64,000 nt of DNA from Tetracentron sinense (lineage: Eukaryota; Streptophyta; Magnoliopsida; Trochodendrales; Trochodendraceae), in assembly GCA_015143295.1 (NCBI GenBank), contig CM026568.1, positions 14,328,607 through 14,392,606 of the forward strand, in the 5' to 3' direction. Each line of letters opens with the position of its first letter. Position 1 is the first letter of the stretch. Positions 21,195 to 30,386 of this stretch are shown in pieces. Under the pieces are notes generated by a model, which saw only the letters and a program-made list of their open reading frames with translations, was not told the origin of the DNA and did not search any database. The position numbers and the translations under genes are program-made.

Positions 21195-23612
21195 CGAAGG
21201 CACAACGGAGGCTGGAAAATCGCACTTCTGCGAAGCCAACTGATCGCCTCGGATCTCCCGAGGTCCGTCCTGCGTTGGGTACTTCAACACCTGGTAGTAC
21301 GAGGACGGTACAGCCTTCATCTCATGGGTCCACCAGCGACCCAAGATGGCATTGTACGGTGATGGCGCATCCAGAACGGAAAACCTGGTTTGAAGGACAA
21401 CGGGCCCAGCCACAACGGGCAAGACAACGTCGCCTACGGGCTTCATCGAGCTGCCATCAAATCCATACAAGGGAGTCTGAGCAGGGATGAGGACGGAAGG
21501 GTCCAGCTTCATCTGAGTGAAAGTATGAAGGTACAAGATGTCTGCCCCACTCCCAGAATCTACGAGCACCCTCTTGATGTCGAAGTCTCCTATTCTCATG
21601 GTGAGAACGAGAGCATCATAGTGAGGTCGGACCACCCCTGCCAGATCAAGATCAGTGAAGGTGAGTGTCTGCTCAACGCTTCTGCTAGGCACCTGCACCT
21701 GGCACACTGCGGCCTCGTGAGACAGCTTCCTGGCCTTCGCCCTGAAGTTTCTCTCCACATCAGCTTCAGGCGCTTGCACGCGGCAAATGACATTGATCGT
21801 ACCCAAGGAAGCCCCTCCACTGGTACTGGGATTGTTGGCAGGTTCTCCTCCACGAGATCGGGACACCGGTTCCCTGGCGCGCTCTCCACCGCCGCTGTCA
21901 GAAGCAAGATACTCTCCCAAATACCCCTCCTGAACAAGCCTCTCCAAGTATTCTCTCAGAATACGGCATCGGTTGGTGAGATGACCACGACACTTGTGAT
22001 AATGACAGTACTCATGCACCCGTGGCCCCGATGTAATATCCGGCACCGCCCTCGCCGGCCACTCAAAGTATGGCTGATCCTCCATTGACTTCATGATGGT
22101 CGCCGGACTGACTGTGAAATTGATGCGCGGTGCTCGATCTGCAAAAGATCGCCTCTCATTAGGCTGCACACCTCTCTCGTGCTGTACTTGAGGCTGCACC
22201 TGGCGTGGCTGATACTGTTGCTTCGCCTGCTGGTCATTAGGACGTCTTTCCGTCCTGCTCTGATGCTGGTTAAAATTTCTCTCAAACGGGCGCCGGTCCG
22301 GCTGATCCCGTTGAGTCACATACACAACTCTCTCCCTTTGCTTCCTTGGTGGCGAGCCCTCAGATGATGAAGACTCGTACCTCTGCTTCGTCTCCTTCCT
22401 CTTCGATGATCGGTGTGCCCTTTCCGCGACATCCACCACTCTCGCTCTGGGCTTCGGTGCTGACACAACGGATACGTCCTCCTCGTACCTCCCGTACTTG
22501 GTGGCACGTACCATCAACTCGTCCATCTTGACGGGATAGTCAAGAGCTAAGGACTTGTAGAGCTCGGAATGCTTGGGGATAGCATTCTTGAAAGCGGCGA
22601 TGCAGCTTGCTTCATTAACCTTGTCAATGTTGTGGACTTCATCGGTGAAACGCGAAATGAAGTCCTTCAAGGATTCGACTGGCTTCATCCTCAAAGAGAA
22701 GAGAGTGTCTGCACCCGCCTTCTTCTTCTTATTGATGATGAAGTGATCAATAAAGGCCGACCGGAGCTCTGAGAAGTTACTGATGGAACCAGGAGGCAAG
22801 TTCCGAAACCACTTCGATGCTGCCCCAGACAGGCTGTTGGGGAAAGCCTTGCAATACAAGTCATCATCTGGATTGCGAACAGCCATCGCGTGCTTGAAGT
22901 CAAACAAATGCTCCTCCGGGTCCGTCTTTCCAGTGTACATGGGGAAGATCGGAGTTATGAACTTGGAAGAAGTATAGGACTGGTTGATGGCATCCGTGAA
23001 GGGAGAGTTCTCAACGTTGTCCTTTGCTGACTGAGCAAAGTGGTCAGGAATCCCTCCCTTCATGCTCTTAACGCGAGCACCGATTAAAGCCTCCACCTCC
23101 TTGGCTGTCACCCAAGTCTTCTGGGTGTCTGCGCCTCCAGTACCCACTCTTAGGTCTTCTCTTCCTGCCCCTTCCCGGAAATCCACACGATCTAAAGGGA
23201 TACTCTGCTCTGCCCGAACCGGAGGTTGTCTTACATCCCCTTCAGTAGGAAGAAGCACAAACCTGGTATCACGATTCTCTGGGGCAGAAGGAGAAGAAGA
23301 GAAGTCAAACTGACGTCTCAAAGAAGGCCTCTGCAGTGGCACTTCATCCACCTCGAGCCTGCTATGCTCGAACGTCTCCAGTCTTGCCTGCATCAACTGT
23401 TGCTGCCTGGTGATTTGGTCCAGGGCAGACTGCTGCGCTTGCAGCATTGCCAAGATGCGATCTGAGACAGAGAGCTCAGCAAGGGGAGGCACGGTCCTCT
23501 CTGGTTGCCCAGACGAAGGACTGACTCCAGGATTGTGCACGACAGAAGGTATGAAAGAAGTGACGTGAGGGGTTTGATCCTCATGCCCGAAAACTTCTGA
23601 TTGGTCTGCCAT
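21192..23612 (-). CDS. gag-protease polyprotein
   Basis: 806 codons from the ATG at 23612-23610, the first ATG after the 5' LTR, with a leader of only about 56 nt. The N-terminal third is low complexity. The capsid-type Retrotrans_gag domain lies around residues 235-345 (FKHAMAVRNPDDDLYCKAF ... AASKWFRNLPPGSI). An Arg/Gln-rich stretch follows, then a zinc-knuckle-like CHYHKCRGHLTNRC, and near the C terminus an aspartic protease active site VDSGSGADILYLH. The frame ends in UAG CAG UUA. Confidence 0.9.
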   Translation of the reverse strand: MADQSEVFGHEDQTPHVTSFIPSVVHNPGVSPSSGQPERTVPPLAELSVSDRILAMLQAQQSALDQITRQQQLMQARLETFEHSRLEVDEVPLQRPSLRRQFDFSSSPSAPENRDTRFVLLPTEGDVRQPPVRAEQSIPLDRVDFREGAGREDLRVGTGGADTQKTWVTAKEVEALIGARVKSMKGGIPDHFAQSAKDNVENSPFTDAINQSYTSSKFITPIFPMYTGKTDPEEHLFDFKHAMAVRNPDDDLYCKAFPNSLSGAASKWFRNLPPGSISNFSELRSAFIDHFIINKKKKAGADTLFSLRMKPVESLKDFISRFTDEVHNIDKVNEASCIAAFKNAIPKHSELYKSLALDYPVKMDELMVRATKYGRYEEDVSVVSAPKPRARVVDVAERAHRSSKRKETKQRYESSSSEGSPPRKQRERVVYVTQRDQPDRRPFERNFNQHQSRTERRPNDQQAKQQYQPRQVQPQVQHERGVQPNERRSFADRAPRINFTVSPATIMKSMEDQPYFEWPARAVPDITSGPRVHEYCHYHKCRGHLTNRCRILREYLERLVQEGYLGEYLASDSGGGERAREPVSRSRGGEPANNPSTSGGASLGTINVICRVQAPEADVERNFRAKARKLSHEAAVCQVQVPSRSVEQTLTFTDLDLAGVVRPHYDALVLTMRIGDFDIKRVLVDSGSGADILYLHTFTQMKLDPSVLIPAQTPLYGFDGSSMKPVGDVVLPVVAGPVVLQTRFSVLDAPSPYNAILGRWWTHEMKAVPSSYYQVLKYPTQDGPREIRGDQLASQKCDFPASVVPS

Positions 23613-23647
23613 AATCACAGAGAGCAAAGGGGAGTCCGTTTATTATT

Positions 23648-23664
23648 TCCCACAGACGGCGCCA
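23648..23664 (-). other. Primer-binding site
   Basis: TGGCGCCGTCTGTGGGA on the minus strand, four bases inside the 5' LTR. This type of PBS is standard in Tat-lineage gypsy elements. The exact primer tRNA should be read off by comparison with plant tRNA 3' ends. Confidence 0.85.
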
Positions 23665-23668
23665 ATTT

Positions 23669-24564
23669 TGTGAGGGGAAAAATACCGGACGGACACGCGT
23701 CAGCAGCAGCTTCTTCCACGTTCTGGTTTCCCGATAGATGGTTGGAGCGGAGGGTGTGACACCCTGACCTATACTCCGATGGTAAAGTCAGTAAGGGTAG
23801 AAGATGATGAGCAGAAAATGCTAGAACAGTCACTGAAAAATACACGAGGCACTGGAGGCTCTTCACACGTATTCTCCGATCTAGGTCAGTCAACCAGTGT
23901 CCTGTGCACTAAAAATCACGAGATTTTTATAGGGCAAGGGTTGGTATGGCCATCGATGACCATGGATGGCCATAGGTGTACATACCACGTGATTTTGCAC
24001 TCATTGCCAAACATCTTAGTCACAGTTGCCACCGGTTGCATCACACGTGAGAGTCTCCAAAAAGTCCAATCGGACGGGATTGGTCGGTACGCAGAAGTGA
24101 CCAGCATTAAATGCCAAGACAGTGCTTTCGGTACGAAACGGCGCGTTCGGCACGCTTGTCGGGATCTTGGATCGCCTCCTGATCACTTCCTCCTACGAGC
24201 CGGTCTCGTTGTTGACTTAAGCTCGGTTACGGCGTAGATGCCTTAAAACACAGCACGACATCGTTGTCGGTGAGACAACGGACTCGTTGTTCGCGTAACG
24301 ACAGCGACGTTGTCAAGAGCACAACGTTCACGTTGTGCTCTCGACAACGAGCTCGTTGTCGAAGCCACAACGGAAACGTTGTTCTTCGTGAGAACAAAGA
24401 TGTCGCAATGCGCACAACGGATCGTTGTACATCAGACAACGTGTGACCCTTATATTTTAAGCACGTGACCCCAACTCGTGAACACGTGTCACTTTCGTGA
24501 ACAAAACGACAAAAACGAGCTCGTCTCACAACGCTGAGCTGGTTTACGAATTTTACCCGTTACA
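23669..24564 (-). repeat. 5' LTR of the gypsy element
   Basis: 896 bp, the same length as the 3' LTR. On the minus strand it begins TGTAACGGG and ends CCCCTCACA. The TATA box (TATAAAAA on -) is at 23924-23931, placing the transcript start near 23895. U3 (24255-24450) holds the CAACG/CGTTG palindrome array. Confidence 0.95.
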
Positions 24565-24569
24565 CAACC

Positions 24570-24576
24570 CAAGGCC
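24570..24576. mobile_element. MULE-type MITE, right tip
   Basis: CAAGGCC completes the right inverted repeat of the element starting at 12497. The CAACC immediately before it is the second copy of the gypsy target duplication. The flank ACTTCTTGC matches the left flank GCTTCTTGC at 8 of 9 positions. Confidence 0.7.
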
Positions 24577-24585
24577 ACTTCTTGC

Positions 24586-24792
24586 AGTTTGCAAACTGCA
24601 AATATCAGAACTTTGTGTGATGTAATTGCAAAGATGAAGGGATTAATTTTGAGCCGGATACTAGGGCATTTAAGCAACACACCATAATTACAACATTACC
24701 ATCAAATCAAATAGTGTAAAAAGGGGAGCTCCGCTCAACGTAGTCAAGCAGAGCTCCTATTTGTATTTAAAACCAAAAAGGAAACCAAACAT
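24586..24792. other. Short intergenic stretch with a hairpin
   Basis: Contains GGAGCTCCGCT ... AGCAGAGCTCC (24725-24755), a short imperfect hairpin of unknown meaning. No gene. Confidence 0.35.
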
Positions 24793-24795
24793 TTA

Positions 24796-25588
24796 GTCCC
24801 CATTTGGTTACACTTCTGTTTTCTTTTTTCTGTTTTTAAAAACAAAATTTTGAAAATTTTTACACAAAACATGTTTCTATTTTTGGTTTTTAAAAATTAG
24901 TAGCAAAATTTTTTAAAATCAAGGTACCAGAAAATTTCTGTTACCTCTGTTTTTGGAAACAAAAAATAAAAACAGAACCATTATGCATCACTACTCTAAC
25001 ACCATCACTACTCCACCACCACCCCTCACCACCCAACCACCACCACCACAACCACTCCACCACCACCAACGCCACCAACACCACTCGACCACCACCACTC
25101 ACCACCCCACCACCACCACTACAACCATTCCACCACTAACGCCACCAACACCCCTCAACCACCACCAACATCACCACCACCACCACCACCCATCACCACC
25201 ACTCCACCAGTCACCACCACCACCACCCCACCACCACTCACCACTCCACCACCCACCACCACCCTACCACCACTCACTACCACCACCACCACAACCACTC
25301 CACCACCAACGACACCAACACCACTCAACCACCACCAACATCATCACCATCACCACCGCATTCACCACCACCACCACTCACCAACATTATGGATTGGAAT
25401 TGTTTACTCATTATTATATTCATCATATTTCCCAAACGCGTTTTTTTGTTTTTTATTTTTTAAAACAAATAATAGTTAGTAATGTCAAACATATTTTCTA
25501 CTTAAAAAAATTGAAAACATAAACTTATTTTCGGTTTTAAAAAACAGAAAACAAAAATAGAAAGATGGAAGTGTATCCAAACGGCCCC
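24796..25588. mobile_element. Tourist-like (PIF/Harbinger) MITE carrying a CCA microsatellite
   Basis: Terminal inverted repeats: left GTCCCCATTTGGTTACACTTC, right end complementary to GGGGCCGTTTGGATACACTTC. They are flanked by TTA at 24793-24795 and 25589-25591, the TSD of PIF/Harbinger elements. Subterminal T/A runs ('ctgtttttaaaaaca') also mirror each other. The centre (about 24990-25385) is a degenerate (CCACCA)n block. The His/Pro/Thr-rich open frame 24953-25522 is only this microsatellite. Confidence 0.75.
24990..25385. repeat. (CCACCA)n microsatellite
   Basis: About 390 bases of ccaccaccac with occasional interruptions and larger internal duplications ('accaccaccaacatcaccacc'). Confidence 0.9.
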
Positions 25589-25591
25589 TTA

Positions 25592-26684
25592 TAGTTCACC
25601 TAAAATAAGGGTGTGTTTGGGTTTGATATTCTCCTCATTTAATCGTTGAAAAGTTATTACAATATTTAGTTGTTCAATAAATTTATTTGGATTCTTACCA
25701 AAAATAAAAAAATAAATAAATCTATTTGGATAACAAGTGATTTAATCAATTTTATAAAATCGTTATCATTTTAACCCAATATTTTTTTAAATAGCATGAT
25801 TTAATCAATTCTTTATTTTGGTGGTCGTATGTCTAATGATTATATTGTAAATGTTTATGGTCAAAATAATCAAAGCAGAGCGCAGTCTTGGGGTTTTGAT
25901 AAACAGCCATACCAACGTGTGTTATTGAGATCGAATCAAAGTCAATTGCGATTGCATTAGGGGAGGATTCAATTGCACCCACAAGTCAACAGGTGTTCCC
26001 CTATTAAATGCAGTTAAGACCCGAAGGCACATGCAGATAGTCCTCTAAGCATCTCTACTAAGATCATTGGCACGGTAACACTCATAGCGCTTCGCTTCGC
26101 TTTCTCTTGCATTCCGGACCAACAGTAAGGGATTAATAATCTAATCTTGGTTTTTATATAAACCTTTTAACTCTAGTTAAGAATTTTTTACCCTTAAGAC
26201 TAATATTTTTTATAAAATGTTTTTTCTAAGAACATAGGTTAGATTATTGAACTCCAAGGGTAAGTGAATCTTAACCACAGTTAATAAAAGTAAACAAGGA
26301 CATATGTTAACCTTTGGGTGCGATTGAACTCTCCTCCAATTCAATCACGATTGGCTGTGATTCGATCTCTGTCATTTGTCATCTCAAATCGGATGACACG
26401 ATGCCTAACCTAAATACTGCAGACTGTTTTCCATGGCAAACTCCATGTGTTATGTTAGCTAGTTTAGGAATCGTATGAACCACCCACTAGTGGGGCTTGA
26501 TTCTCAGACCTCATTTGGCTACAATTTGGTTTAGGGTTGTCTCCTTCATGACTGACTCAAAATTAGGGCACTAATTACACAACAAAGAGGTACCCATTTT
26601 ATCTCACTTTTGAAAGGTTAGTTGACTTTATTTTAAATTAGGATACAGGAGGTTCCTCATATCTGTGTGGAGTCTGTAACAAGA
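25592..26684. other. Intergenic stretch with one copy of the shared hairpin module
   Basis: No gene. Around 26150-26370 the sequence contains the shared module arms ('aatctaatcttggtttttata' and, at 26262, 'gtaagtgaatcttaaccacag'). These are followed by 'gggtgcgattgaactctcc' and 'attcaatcacgattggctgtg', which also occur inside the Helitron at 28424. The remainder shows nothing recognisable. Confidence 0.4.
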
Positions 26685-26689
26685 ATCCT

Positions 26690-26845
26690 ATTCCACTATT
26701 CTAGCTGGACCGTTGGATTCAACATCGAATGGTGCCAAGGCACACATGCTTTAAATGGTGAGCCACCATATGTTTGACACCATTAGATGTTGAATCCAAG
26801 TGTACAGCTCTCAATAGTAGGTATTATAGTTTTAAATCGCTTCCC
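26690..26845. mobile_element. Foldback MITE (ACCGTTGGATTCAACATC family)
   Basis: ACCGTTGGATTCAACATCGA (26709) is inverted as 'attagatgttgaatccaagt' (26785). The outer arm 'ctctcaatagtag' on the right links it to the element at 27361-27635, which has 'tatcgagagctgtgccgttc'. No clear target duplication was found. Confidence 0.5.
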
Positions 26846-27360
26846 CTTTAGGTATAATCTTATTAATGCTAATAGATTAACATAATTGCTATGATTAATC
26901 GGTACGGATACCTGAAGAGATCAGTCCTTGGCTCGAACGCTTTGGGACACCCTGTGTTACCAAAAAAATAGGCACAACTTGAGTTTTTGAAAAACCTGAC
27001 ACTGAGAAATAAGAGCAAAAAGCCAACCTAATGGCAGAAAAGCATGAAAGCTGGAGAGTCTATTGGCTTTTGCTTACGGAAATTCTGCCTCTTTCTCCTA
27101 TTCATTTTGGGCTTTACACTGCTATAAAGCCTTGTTTTTTTCTCTTTTTTTTTTTTTTTGGGTATCGACATACATTAGTAGAGTTAGCACGGCCAGTAGT
27201 TAGCTGAGGGCATTGAGGCTCTTGCAACCCTTACCCCAAGGGGATTAGATTCCCAGACTTTCCCCATGAAAGGCCCGGGGGTGTTTTCTCGCTTTTTGTT
27301 AATAGCTAATTAAGGCCTTGATGGCTGCTTCGTCATTAGCTAGAAGATTTTTCAATCAAA

Positions 27361-27635
27361 TCCATTTAAAATAGGAAAGTGATGGAAAACTTTTGATAAA
27401 TAGGAAAGTGATGGAAAACTTTGGATAGTACGTACTATCGAGAGCTGTGCCGTTCAATTTTAAATCCAACCGTTCAAAATGCACATATGCAGAAATGATG
27501 GGTCCCACTTAATGCTTAAGCTCTATTAGATTGTGAATCAAGTGGCTAAGGTCTCATTAGATTGTGAATCAAGCGGCTAAGCTCTCGATAGTATGTACTA
27601 TCAAGAGTTTCTAATCACTTCCCTTTAAAATAAGA
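27361..27635. mobile_element. Foldback MITE with TAGTACGTACTATCGAGAGCT arms
   Basis: The left arm 'aaaataggaaagtgatgg...gatagtacgtactatcgagagct' mirrors the right arm 'agctctcgatagtatgtactatcaagag...cacttccctttaaaat'. A 28-bp direct duplication is present at 27371-27425, and an internal direct repeat ('attagattgtgaatcaag') occurs twice near 27530-27570. No transposase frame and no clear TSD. Confidence 0.6.
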
Positions 27636-27659
27636 GTGATAGTCCCCACGCATGCCGAG

Positions 27660-27900
27660 GACGGGACTCCTCGCTCTGACATAGCTGACCCTTCAACTCC
27701 CATTAACTTAGGTTAATTTTTTTTAACCTTTTAGTTGATTTTTTTATTTTATTTTAATAAAAACCAAGGGTAGATGGGTGAACCCTAAGATTGGATGAAT
27801 CTTAACCACGGTTAAATGAGGTTAGAAGGGCAACACATGGAAAGAAAATAGGAGCTGAGACACCCCTCCTCGTGTCACTGATCGAGGAGGTGATTATTTT
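27660..27900. repeat. Copy of the shared TTAACC hairpin module
   Basis: The arms 'gacgggactcctcgctctgac'/'cccctcctcgtgtcactgat' and 'cattaacttaggttaa'/'gtgaatcttaaccacggttaa' mirror each other around T- and A-rich runs. Similar modules occur at 10533-10775, 59670-59760, 60735-61140, 62165-62400 and 62551-62840. Confidence 0.5.
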
Positions 27901-27984
27901 CCTTAAAAATAATTGGCCCTAGATACCCCAGGGACACACCTTATATCCATTTAGGAGTCCCTTTTGGTAAATCTTAGGATTAGG

Positions 27985-29450
27985 GGTGTGAATGGGTTAG
28001 TCCGGTCCAGCTCCACTTTAATCTTCTCGTTTCAAGGCAAAGCTTGGTGGTAGTTCTATAATTATGAGAAAAAATAATGTCAATTTTGTAGCTTGGTGGA
28101 AGTTCATAACTTTTACAATATAAAAGTGGAGTTCCATCTAAGACTGTGAATGGATCGGATTCAGACCAGATCCTGTCAAATCTGAATTCGATTCGATTAA
28201 ATATCTGACAAATTCGATTCGAGATCCGTTAGATTATATGATTATAAATTGGTTAATTTAAGTTTGAATCCAATTATCTAATCAAGATACGAATTCAATG
28301 AGTTCAATTAATATCAAATTTCAAAAAGAAATAAGCATATAAACAAATTATGATTTTTTTTTAAAATAATTTAAACAAAAACAAGTATTTTATGCATTCA
28401 AAACAAAATATTATTATGTTATACTAGCGGGTGGCACGTGTGATGCACGTGAGAGCGAGGGGAAGGAGTTAACCACAGTTAATAGGAGTTAAAAGGGACA
28501 CGTGTTAACCCGCGGGTGCGATTGAACTCGCTAGTGGCACGTGAGAGCGAGGGGAAGGAGTTAACCACATTTAATAGGAAGTAAAAGGGACACATGTTAA
28601 CCCGTGGGTGCGATTGAACTCTCCCCGAGTTCAATCATGATTGGCGGTGATTCTAAATAGATAGATGAGCAAGGGATAGTTTGGGAATTAAAGTAAAACA
28701 TTATATCAAAGGCAAGGGATAGTTTGGGAATTAAAGTAAAACATTAAATCAATGTCTTGTTTTTATATAAGGGTAGTTTGGAAATTTTGAAAAATTCATT
28801 TACGCATGTCTCTTGCATTGTAATAGTAAAGATAAAGATATATAAAGAATAACATTCTAATGAGTCATGCTAATTGAAGCTTGTAATGACCTGTTCCTAA
28901 TAATGTCACATGTGGTAATTAATTTTGGAATTTGACTGTTGGATGTCAAGAGGTTACTGGAAAGACACATGACAAAAAATTAGTTTGATTATACATTTAT
29001 AAACCGTTCGATCTAAGAAGGGAATGTCAGTCATTTCTATATCCTGGTAGGGTTTAGTGAATCCTAAGGAGTTAATGCTATAAACTAGGGTTTAATCGGA
29101 CGGTCTATACATGTCCAATCGGACTAATTTTTTTGACACATGTCTCTCCAATGAATCCAACTTAACATCAACGATCGGATTAAAAACAAGTATGTTACAT
29201 GTCATCCTTTTAGAGGGAGTGCTCATTACAAGCTTCAATGAACATGACTCATTAGACCTCTCCCTATATATAAATACATATGTGCGAACATATATTTGAA
29301 CTAAATCTTAATCGGATCAGATCACCAAAGAGCTGAATTATAAGTATAATTCGATTCAATTATAATTCAACGGATAGATCAATATATCTGCTTAATCGGG
29401 TCGGATCTGGTTCAGATGACGAACTGATCCGTTAATAGGCCTAGCTCCGA
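27985..29450. other. AT-rich nested MITE material
   Basis: From 'taggggtgtgaatggg' (27984) to 'cgttaataggcctagc' (about 29432) the ends are weakly complementary. The inside is rich in GATTCGATTCG/CGGATC words (28140-28320, 29310-29420). A Helitron (28424-28832) is nested in it. No gene. The outer boundaries are tentative because no target duplication was found. Confidence 0.35.
28424..28832 (-). mobile_element. Non-autonomous Helitron, copy 1
   Basis: Read on the minus strand, the element begins TCTTTACTATTACAATG with host A before it. It ends with a hairpin (CACGTGCATCACACGTG) followed by CCACCCGCTAG and host T. 5'-TC, 3'-CTRR with a preceding hairpin, and insertion between A and T without TSD are the Helitron hallmarks. 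It is 409 bp with no Rep/helicase. Compared with the copy at 44838 it carries an internal tandem duplication of about 80 bp ('gcgaggggaaggagttaacc' at 28454 and 28545) and a second one ('gatagtttgggaattaaag' at 28675 and 28716). Confidence 0.8.
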
Positions 29451-29482
29451 AAACCTCTTTGAATGGGCCGTTTGGGGAGCTC

Positions 29483-29567
29483 CATATATTTGGGGAACTC
29501 CGTTTCTCTTTTGAAACATGGCTCCCAACGGTCTAATTTTTCGCGGCCTCCATTCGTTCGATTTGTT

Positions 29568-29605
<38 letters not shown>

Positions 29606-29768
29606 TGAGAGAATAGAAGAGAAGGAAAACATATTCTCTTCTCTCTCTCACACGTTTGTTACTCTCTTGGATTCCCAAATCTCGTATCTAAGATCTGTCT
29701 TCGATAACCTCCGTTCCTATTATACTTTCCTTCTTCCAAGATTCTCTCCTCTTCTGTTGGAATTTCAG
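29483..29768 (+). promoter_or_regulatory. Putative promoter and 5' UTR start of the SNAP33-type gene
   Basis: CATATATTT at 29482-29490 could serve as a TATA box. It is followed by a (GA)n tract (29570-29604) and a CT-rich leader, both common in plant 5' UTRs. A possible 5'-UTR intron starts at 29769 (CAG/GTATTG), with candidate acceptors at 29920 and 30284 (CCAG). No ATG-initiated competing frame of note. Transcript evidence would be needed to fix this. Confidence 0.35.
29570..29604. repeat. (GA)n microsatellite
   Basis: About 17 uninterrupted GA dinucleotides in the likely 5' leader of the SNAP33-type gene. Open frames across it on both strands are artefacts. Confidence 0.9.
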
Positions 29769-30386
29769 GTATTGCTAATTCAATATATTGTTCTTGATCC
29801 GCATAATTCACTTTTTTTTTTTGGGTAGTTTTAATTGTTTATAATTTAAAACAAACTGGCGTTGTTCTTTATCTTCTCTGTTTTTGTTCTTGAACACTTG
29901 TTATTTTGGGAATTGCAGGTACCCATTATTGATCTCTTCTTCGATTTCTGCTCTTATTTTTCTTTATGTGGTTTTCTTAAGTTCATCCCATTTTTTCCAT
30001 ATGGGGCACTGCTAAATTGGATCTTATTATTTTCTTGATGTTATGAATTTGTATTGCATTTGCCTTTGATTTCTTCCCCCAAAACACCAATAAATTTGGT
30101 TTATTTATTGCATTTTAGTTGTTTGCTCTTAATTCTTCGATTTTATTTTATTTTATTTATTTATTTTTCTTGACTGGTTTTGACTATCAATTGCACCCCA
30201 CGCCCACTAGGAGCATGCACTTGAATTTAGGGCGATTTTCATCTGTAGCGCCATCTCACGTATTGATATTGTCTGTGTTTCCAGGTGCCATTGTTGAATA
30301 TTTACTCAAATTCCATCATTTTCCTTTTCCGGGTTTCTTACCCATCAATTGCCCAGTTAAAATCTACAATCTTTACTCATTCCAAA

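Larger units (their letters stand above)
12764..24564 (-). mobile_element. Full-length Tat-lineage Ty3/gypsy LTR retrotransposon
   Basis: The element has two 896-bp LTRs (12764-13659 and 23669-24564) that begin TG and end CA and differ at about seven positions by eye. A perfect 5-bp target duplication CAACC lies at 12759-12763 and 24565-24569. The order on the minus strand is LTR, PBS (TGGCGCCGTCTGTGGGA), gag-protease, RT-RNase H, integrase, a tandem-repeat region, an antisense gene, PPT, LTR. Integrase after RNase H makes it Ty3/gypsy. The TGGCGCC-type PBS and an extra antisense gene between pol and the 3' LTR are known for the Tat lineage. At roughly 0.8 percent LTR divergence it is a recent insertion. 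A premature UAG in pol makes this copy probably defective. Confidence 0.95.

Noticed and set aside
24953..25522. His/Pro/Thr-rich 189-codon open frame
   Set aside because: It is the translation of the (CCACCA)n block inside a MITE; no protein family and no gene structure.
29463..29828. Frame across the (GA)n tract and possible 5' leader
   Set aside because: Arg/Glu alternation comes from the microsatellite; more likely 5' UTR and intron.
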